Shown here in pieces: positions 21,536 to 25,762 of a DNA stretch of 25,762 nt. The position numbers were made by a program, and so were the translations under genes. Within the stretch, counting starts at the first letter, position 1; every line of letters starts with the position of its first letter. The notes under the pieces are model-generated. The model was not told the origin of the DNA and made no database searches. It worked only from the letters and a program-made list of their open reading frames with translations. Location: positions 1 through 25,762 of the forward strand of contig JALQXU010000003.1 of the NCBI GenBank assembly GCA_023263045.1, read 5' to 3'. Source of the DNA: Pontimonas sp. Its GTDB lineage: Bacteria > Actinomycetota > Actinomycetes > Actinomycetales > Microbacteriaceae.

Positions 21536-22614
21536 CGAACACCTTTCGCCACGATGTCGTGGACGATGGCGGTAGCCCCGTCCGAGGCGACCTGTTCACG
21601 AGTCATCACCGTGACCTCTCGGTGGCTCCACCCCTTTGGAATGGCCGCCAGCAACTCTTTCGTGTCGAACATAAGTTCCGCCGGAGGTCGGCGAATTCCC
21701 GCTTCAAGGTCTTCGAGAGCGTGCCCAACAATCAGCAGGGTTCCGCCCGGGGCAACGGCGTCGACGAGTTTCGGCCACACGATTTTTCGATCGGCAGCGG
21801 GCATATGGAGGAAATGTGCGGTGACAAGGTCGTACTGATCCGGTGGTGTGGGGAGTGCGTCAGTCACGACATCGCAGGCAATCCATCGAACTGATCGCGG
21901 CCGAGCGTCTCTCCTCACCCGGGTCACCCGCTCAGCTTCGCCCCTGGCCAGCGCTCTCGGTGACGCGTCGACCGCGGTTACCTCGAAGCCTTGTTCGGCG
22001 AGCCACAGTGCGTCTGCTCCCTCACCGCACCCCACATCCAGGGCAGTCCCTGGAGTAAGAGAGTCGACTGCTGAGGTGAGGGTCGGGTTCACCCGTCCAC
22101 TCCACATCGTGGAGCGATAGCGACTCTCCCACGCTCGAGTGGTCTCGCTCTGCCACTGGGGTGCAAGCCTCTTCATCATGGCGTGTCGCCACCACCAGAA
22201 CAATCGGAAACTCAGCCCTAGAAGAGGAGTCAGAACACCCGCATCAAAATCGAGCTCGTCGCGAAGAATGGTGGGCCCCACACCGCTTGGTCGAAGCGTC
22301 ATGGTGTGGCGAAACCTGGTCACTTGTGCGAGGAGGCCGGTGAGTCCTCGACCGTTGTCCTGAAACGTTCGGGTCATTCCCTCTGAGGTACTGACCGGAT
22401 TGATTTCTTGGCTGCCCAGACTCACGACCCCGAGGGCTTTGACTCGCACCACGTAAGACTTACCCGAGTCGTATCGGGAGGGAAACGGAGCAGGTGAGAT
22501 GGGCTCGAAGGCGAGGAAAGGGCGCGAAACGGCAACAAAAACCTCGGGATTGTGGAGTGCGTCGAAAGCTTCGGACACCCTGCACGGGAGAGAGACTTCG
22601 AGGGCAAATTTCAT
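21532..22614 (-). CDS. Fusion of SRPBCC-type domain and class I SAM methyltransferase
   Basis: A continuous 360-residue frame with two domains. Residues 1 to about 150 resemble the SRPBCC/START-like lipid-binding fold (FALEVSLPCRVSEAFDALHN at the start, a mid RTFQDNGRGLTG turn, and a hydrophobic helix LTPLLGLSFRLFWWWRHAMM at the end). Residues about 165-360 are a Rossmann methyltransferase: RYRSTMWSGRVNPTL, motif I ALDVGCGEGADALWLA, motif II VTAVDASPRALARG and post-motif YDLVTAHFLHMP. The C-terminal part resembles stand-alone actinobacterial methyltransferases starting near MWSGR. The substrate is unknown; a hydrophobic small molecule held by the N-terminal domain is plausible. GAAGGAG lies about 10 nt before ATG 22614. 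No frameshift is visible. Confidence 0.75.
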   Translation of the reverse strand: MKFALEVSLPCRVSEAFDALHNPEVFVAVSRPFLAFEPISPAPFPSRYDSGKSYVVRVKALGVVSLGSQEINPVSTSEGMTRTFQDNGRGLTGLLAQVTRFRHTMTLRPSGVGPTILRDELDFDAGVLTPLLGLSFRLFWWWRHAMMKRLAPQWQSETTRAWESRYRSTMWSGRVNPTLTSAVDSLTPGTALDVGCGEGADALWLAEQGFEVTAVDASPRALARGEAERVTRVRRDARPRSVRWIACDVVTDALPTPPDQYDLVTAHFLHMPAADRKIVWPKLVDAVAPGGTLLIVGHALEDLEAGIRRPPAELMFDTKELLAAIPKGWSHREVTVMTREQVASDGATAIVHDIVAKGVR

Positions 22615-22652
22615 ACCGATCGGGCTCCTTCTCCATCATCAGGTTGGGCGGC

Positions 22653-22658
22653 TACTCT
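22653..22658 (+). promoter_or_regulatory. -10 of the DUF427 gene, leaderless arrangement
   Basis: TACTCT, 7 nt before the ATG at 22666. No ribosome binding site. The same hexamer occurs before phrB. Confidence 0.5.
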
Positions 22659-22665
22659 TCAGACT

Positions 22666-22968
22666 ATGAGAGCACATATCCAGGGCACCGTGATTGCCGA
22701 GGCCCCAGAGTCGGAACTCGTGAAGATTGAGGGCAACTGGTACTTCCCTCCGTCGTCACTGCACCGAGAGTTTTTCTCCGGTAGCCCCACCAGCTACACG
22801 TGTTCATGGAAAGGCGAGTGCCACTACTACACGCTGAGCGTGGACGGGCGGGCCTATCAGGACCGCGCTTTCTCTTACGACGACCTTCGCCCGGGAGCCA
22901 TTGAGCGCGTTGGAGTGGATTTCACCGGGTATGTCGCCTTCTGGAAAGACGTCACCGTCGAGGATTAG
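22666..22968 (+). CDS. DUF427 domain protein
   Basis: A 100-residue protein covering one DUF427 domain: IAEAPESELVKIEGNWYFPP at the start, then TSYTCSWKGECHYYTLSVDG (family pattern T-x-C-P-W-K-G), and AFSYDDLRPGAIERVGVDFTGYVAFW. The proline after the cysteine is serine here. Its biochemical role is unknown. The frame is open further upstream to 22552, but that would overlap the divergent methyltransferase; the ATG 22666 fits both the family start and the -10 spacing. It converges on the SprT-like gene with 4-bp overlap. Confidence 0.85.
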   Translation: MRAHIQGTVIAEAPESELVKIEGNWYFPPSSLHREFFSGSPTSYTCSWKGECHYYTLSVDGRAYQDRAFSYDDLRPGAIERVGVDFTGYVAFWKDVTVED

Positions 22969-23417
22969 TCTCTCGCGCTCCAGGTCACGAGGTAGGCCTG
23001 GTTGAAGCTTCGATCGCATCTCGAACACGACACCGGCTTGCTGGGTTTGCGAAATCGAATCACCTCGTGGCCCTGGGGGCACACACCACGCCACCTCGCT
23101 CGCTCGAGTGCTGGCTCGATCGTGTGAGTCCTGCCACCGCGATAGCCAATGGAGCGGGCAAGGGTTCTCCACCGGGGGCCATGCGCTGCCCGTGGACCAG
23201 CCAGCGCATGCGCAATCTCGTGCAGCAGTACCTGGGTGACCTCATCGGGGGTGGCCTTGTGGGCGAGGTGCCGCGAGACCGAGATAGTCCTCGATCGGTG
23301 GTCACACTGTCCTAACCGAGTGGTGGCGCGATCGAATCGGAAAGACCAGCTGTGGGTGAGCTCGTGGAGGGCAAACAGGCGCACTGCTTCCCCTTCGACC
23401 CACGATGAATCCGCCAC
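22965..23417 (-). CDS. SprT-like zinc metalloprotein
   Basis: A 150-residue SprT-family protein. The zinc site is VLLHEIAHALAG (HExxH: His66, Glu67, His70) plus His79 in AAHGPRW. The C-terminal zinc ribbon has CPQGHE and CSRCDRSF. SprT relatives (eukaryotic Spartan) cut DNA-protein crosslinks; bacterial SprT is less studied, and the family also includes inactive copies, but here the full motif is intact. Start GTG 23417 follows TACCCT by 6 nt, so probably leaderless. It is divergent from rpoB. Confidence 0.87.
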   Translation of the reverse strand: MADSSWVEGEAVRLFALHELTHSWSFRFDRATTRLGQCDHRSRTISVSRHLAHKATPDEVTQVLLHEIAHALAGPRAAHGPRWRTLARSIGYRGGRTHTIEPALERARWRGVCPQGHEVIRFRKPSKPVSCSRCDRSFNQAYLVTWSARD

Positions 23418-23423
23418 GGGGTC

Positions 23424-23429
23424 AGGGTA
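23424..23429 (-). promoter_or_regulatory. -10 of the SprT-like gene, leaderless arrangement
   Basis: Minus strand TACCCT, 6 nt before the GTG. No ribosome binding site. Confidence 0.45.
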
Positions 23430-23484
23430 ACCGGGTCACCGCTCGCTTGCGGAGATTATCCCCAGCCCGTCGCGCCAGAAGAAG

Positions 23485-23514
23485 TAGACAAATTGTTATA
23501 AACCCGTATACACT
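23485..23514 (+). promoter_or_regulatory. Probable rpoB promoter
   Basis: -35 TAGACA (23485-23490); -10 either TATACA (23507-23512, 16-nt spacer) or TACACT (23509-23514, 18-nt spacer). Transcription would start near 23520, leaving a leader of about 160 nt. Confidence 0.55.
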
Positions 23515-23680
23515 AGAGGTTTGCTTCCCTGACTTCTTGTGCCGTCATATTGCGGTCGACACGAGAGCCCCGAGTATAGCGGCGGGGTGAACTCTTTGTG
23601 CTGAGTTCCAGCGGTTGCGTCCCGTTCGGTTTGGTCACCCACGATGAGGCTCCCTCGGTGAGCCCTGGAGGTTATTTCTC
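23515..23680 (+). promoter_or_regulatory. rpoB leader region with two hairpins
   Basis: The untranslated stretch holds CCCCG-N10-CGGGG (23568-23587) and GGCTC-N7-GAGCC (23648-23664). The second ends 2 nt before the GGAGG ribosome binding site (23667-23671) and could influence rpoB translation. No riboswitch family is recognised. The rplJ-rplL genes are not directly upstream. Confidence 0.35.
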
Positions 23681-25762
23681 TTGGCTGTTGCTCGTTCTGC
23701 ATCTACATCCACTGCCAAGAACGGTCGAGTCGCCCAGCGGCTCTCGTTCGCCAAAATCAACGACACCCTGGAGGTTCCCGATCTGCTCGCGTTGCAGACC
23801 GAGAGCTTCGAGTGGCTGGTCGGTTCCCCTGTTTGGAAGAAGCGCGTAGCGGAGGCGAAAGCCCAAGGGCTGCCCGTTGTTTCCGAGCGCAGCGGTCTTC
23901 AGGAAATCTTCGAGGAGATCTCTCCCATCGAAGACACCTCTGAGACCATGCAGCTCTCCTTCGCGAACCCCTACCTCGAAGAGGAAAAGTATTCGCTCGA
24001 CGAGTGCAAGGAGCGCGGCAAGACCTATGCCGCTCCGCTGTATGTCGAAGCCGAGTTCATGAATCACCAGACCGGTGAAATCAAGACCCAGACGGTTTTC
24101 ATGGGTGACTTCCCCCTGATGACCGAAAAGGGAACCTTCATCATCAACGGAACCGAGCGTGTCGTTGTCTCGCAGCTGGTGCGAAGCCCCGGTGTGTATT
24201 TCGAGACCGCGCTCGACAAGCTGAGCGACAAAGAAATCCACTCGGTCCGCGTCATCCCCAGCCGTGGAGCATGGCTTGAGTTCGAGGTCGACAAGCGCGA
24301 CCAGGTGGGTGTGCGTATCGACCGGAAGCGTAAGCAGTCCGTCACCGTCTTCTTGAAGGCACTCGGTCTGACCTCTGAGGACATCGCGAAGCACTTCGCT
24401 GGTTTCGCCTCCATCGAGGAAGCGCTCGAGAAGGACACCATCCTCACCAAAGAGGAAGCCCTCAAGGACATTTATCGCAAGTTGCGTCCGGGCGAGCAGG
24501 TCGCCGCGGAGGCAGCACGCTTGCTGTTGGATAACTTCTACTTCAACCCGAAGCGCTATGACCTGGCGAAGGTGGGTCGTTACAAGCTCAACCGCAAGCT
24601 CGGAATTGAGCTTCCGCTGGACACCACGGTGCTCACCATTGAGGACATCATCGCGACCATCAAGTACTTGGTCGCTCTCCACGATGGTCGCACCCACATC
24701 GAGGGAAGTCGCGCCGGCAAGAAGGTGGACATCCGTCTGGACGTCGATGACATCGACCACTTTGGTAACCGCCGTATCCGCGCCGTGGGTGAGTTGATCC
24801 AGAACCAGGTTCGCACCGGACTCTCGCGCATGGAGCGTGTGGTCCGCGAGCGTATGACCACACAGGACATTGAGGCGATTACCCCTCAAACCCTGATCAA
24901 CGTGCGTCCCGTCGTGGCTGCCATCAAGGAGTTCTTTGGCACCAGCCAGCTCTCGCAGTTCATGGACCAGAACAACCCTCTCTCGGGTCTGACGCACAAG
25001 CGTCGTTTGTCGGCCTTGGGACCGGGTGGTCTCAGCCGTGAGCGTGCTGGTGTGGAGGTTCGTGACGTTCACCCGTCGCACTACGGACGTATGTGCCCGA
25101 TCGAGACCCCTGAAGGTCCCAACATTGGTCTGATTGGTTCGCTCGCATCGTTCGCGCGTATCAACGCCTTTGGTTTCATCGAGACCCCGTACCGCCGAGT
25201 CGTCAAGGGCAAGGTGTCAAAGAACATCGACTACTTGACCGCGAGTGACGAGGACGAATTCGTCGTCGCCCAGGCCGGTACACCGCTGAACTCCGATGGC
25301 ACCTTCGCCGAAGACAAGGTTCTTGTCCGTAAGAAGGGTGGAGAGGTGGAACTGGTTTCCCCCGACCTCGTCGACTATGTCGATGTTTCTCCCCGCCAAA
25401 TGGTCTCGGTGGCGACCTCGCTGATTCCGTTTCTCGAGCACGACGACGCTAACCGTGCACTCATGGGTGCCAACATGCAGCGCCAAGCTGTGCCGCTGCT
25501 CCGCTCGGAGTCTCCGATTGTGGGAACCGGTATGGAGTCCTTCGCCGCGGTGGACGCCGGTGACGTCGTTGTAGCCGAAGCTCCCGGTGTGGTTACCGAG
25601 GTGTGTGCTGACTACGCGGTTGTCAAGCAGGACAAGGGTGGGTCGAAGACCTATCACCTGCGTAAGTTCGATCGCTCCAACCAGGGCACCAACTACAACC
25701 ACCAAGTCCGCGTCAGCGTGGGCGACAAGGTGACTGAGGGCTCCGTGATCGCGGATGGTCCG
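23681..25762 (+). CDS. rpoB: RNA polymerase beta subunit (3' end cut by window)
   Basis: The first 694 codons of the beta subunit are in the window, roughly 60 percent of the usual length. The start is TTG 23681 (product begins MAVARSAS) with GGAGG 9 nt upstream; a TTG start with the same AVxR text is known from other actinobacterial rpoB genes. Diagnostic segments: SFAKINDTLEVPDLLALQTE, ESFEWLVG and LVRSPGVYFE. The rifampicin-binding segment reads SQLSQFMDQNNPLSGLTHKR then RLSALGPGG, with wild-type-like Asp, His and Ser at the three most often mutated positions. HYGRMCPIETPEGPNIGLI follows. rpoC should lie downstream. Confidence 0.98.
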   Translation, partial: MAVARSASTSTAKNGRVAQRLSFAKINDTLEVPDLLALQTESFEWLVGSPVWKKRVAEAKAQGLPVVSERSGLQEIFEEISPIEDTSETMQLSFANPYLEEEKYSLDECKERGKTYAAPLYVEAEFMNHQTGEIKTQTVFMGDFPLMTEKGTFIINGTERVVVSQLVRSPGVYFETALDKLSDKEIHSVRVIPSRGAWLEFEVDKRDQVGVRIDRKRKQSVTVFLKALGLTSEDIAKHFAGFASIEEALEKDTILTKEEALKDIYRKLRPGEQVAAEAARLLLDNFYFNPKRYDLAKVGRYKLNRKLGIELPLDTTVLTIEDIIATIKYLVALHDGRTHIEGSRAGKKVDIRLDVDDIDHFGNRRIRAVGELIQNQVRTGLSRMERVVRERMTTQDIEAITPQTLINVRPVVAAIKEFFGTSQLSQFMDQNNPLSGLTHKRRLSALGPGGLSRERAGVEVRDVHPSHYGRMCPIETPEGPNIGLIGSLASFARINAFGFIETPYRRVVKGKVSKNIDYLTASDEDEFVVAQAGTPLNSDGTFAEDKVLVRKKGGEVELVSPDLVDYVDVSPRQMVSVATSLIPFLEHDDANRALMGANMQRQAVPLLRSESPIVGTGMESFAAVDAGDVVVAEAPGVVTEVCADYAVVKQDKGGSKTYHLRKFDRSNQGTNYNHQVRVSVGDKVTEGSVIADGP

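Noticed and set aside
23672..25081. 469-codon open frame on the minus strand opposite rpoB
   Set aside because: It is the antisense of rpoB codons, has an implausible composition rich in Leu, Val, Gly and Asp without family motifs, and overlaps an essential gene fully.
1..25762. CRISPR array, insertion sequence or defence island
   Set aside because: No regularly spaced repeats, transposase motifs or defence-related domains seen in any frame.

Overview
The window is ordinary chromosomal DNA of a high-GC Gram-positive bacterium (Actinomycetota). It is most likely a small-genome member of the Microbacteriaceae. The evidence is the sequence itself: moderately high GC, many GTG/TTG starts, rpoB starting with TTG as in other actinobacteria, a 32-residue bS22-type ribosomal protein next to an excisionase-like HTH gene, and actinobacterial family proteins (DUF4916, DUF4395, a receiver-less PhoB-type winged-helix protein). 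I see no phage, insertion sequence, CRISPR array, tRNA or rRNA gene.

Layout. Bases 1-3196 (minus strand) form a sugar PTS locus: a 1-phosphofructokinase-type PfkB kinase, a DeoR repressor with four tandem operator-like repeats in its own promoter, a mannitol-type IIC permease and a separate IIB domain cut by the window edge. Bases 3197-7129 (plus) hold pstSCAB, the high-affinity phosphate importer, behind a candidate PHO box. Bases 7162-9311 hold kynU-kynA (tryptophan to kynurenine and anthranilate). A DUF4395 membrane protein, the pseudouridine catabolic pair psuG-psuK and a convergent DNA photolyase follow to 13076.

Bases 13077-13286 are non-coding and contain a strong minus-strand promoter and a strong GC-rich hairpin, which together look like a small RNA gene. 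Next come a winged-helix regulator without receiver domain, upp, divergent tadA, a small membrane protein in an operon with a stand-alone domain resembling the cytoplasmic tail of cation-diffusion-facilitator transporters, proC, ktrB-ktrA potassium uptake, an ArsR regulator, the excisionase-like protein, bS22, a HAD-IB phosphatase, a glutaredoxin-like protein, a DUF4916 protein, an SRPBCC-methyltransferase fusion, a DUF427 protein and an SprT-like metalloprotein. The window ends inside rpoB. The series proC / excisionase-like / bS22 / HAD / glutaredoxin-like resembles the order I recall from mycobacteria, here with ktrBA and arsR inserted.

The strongest pattern is promoter architecture. About a dozen genes have a TANNNT -10 hexamer ending only 6-8 nt before the start codon and no Shine-Dalgarno sequence, so they should be read from leaderless mRNAs. 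Genes inside operons, and the pst, PTS, ktrB, bS22 and rpoB genes, do have ribosome binding sites. In two divergent pairs the two -10 hexamers overlap by a shared TA. I did not find a convincing new defence or mobile system. The best leads are the candidate small RNA, the tandem DeoR operator, the overlapping bidirectional promoters, the stand-alone CDF-tail/membrane-protein pair and the SRPBCC-methyltransferase fusion.
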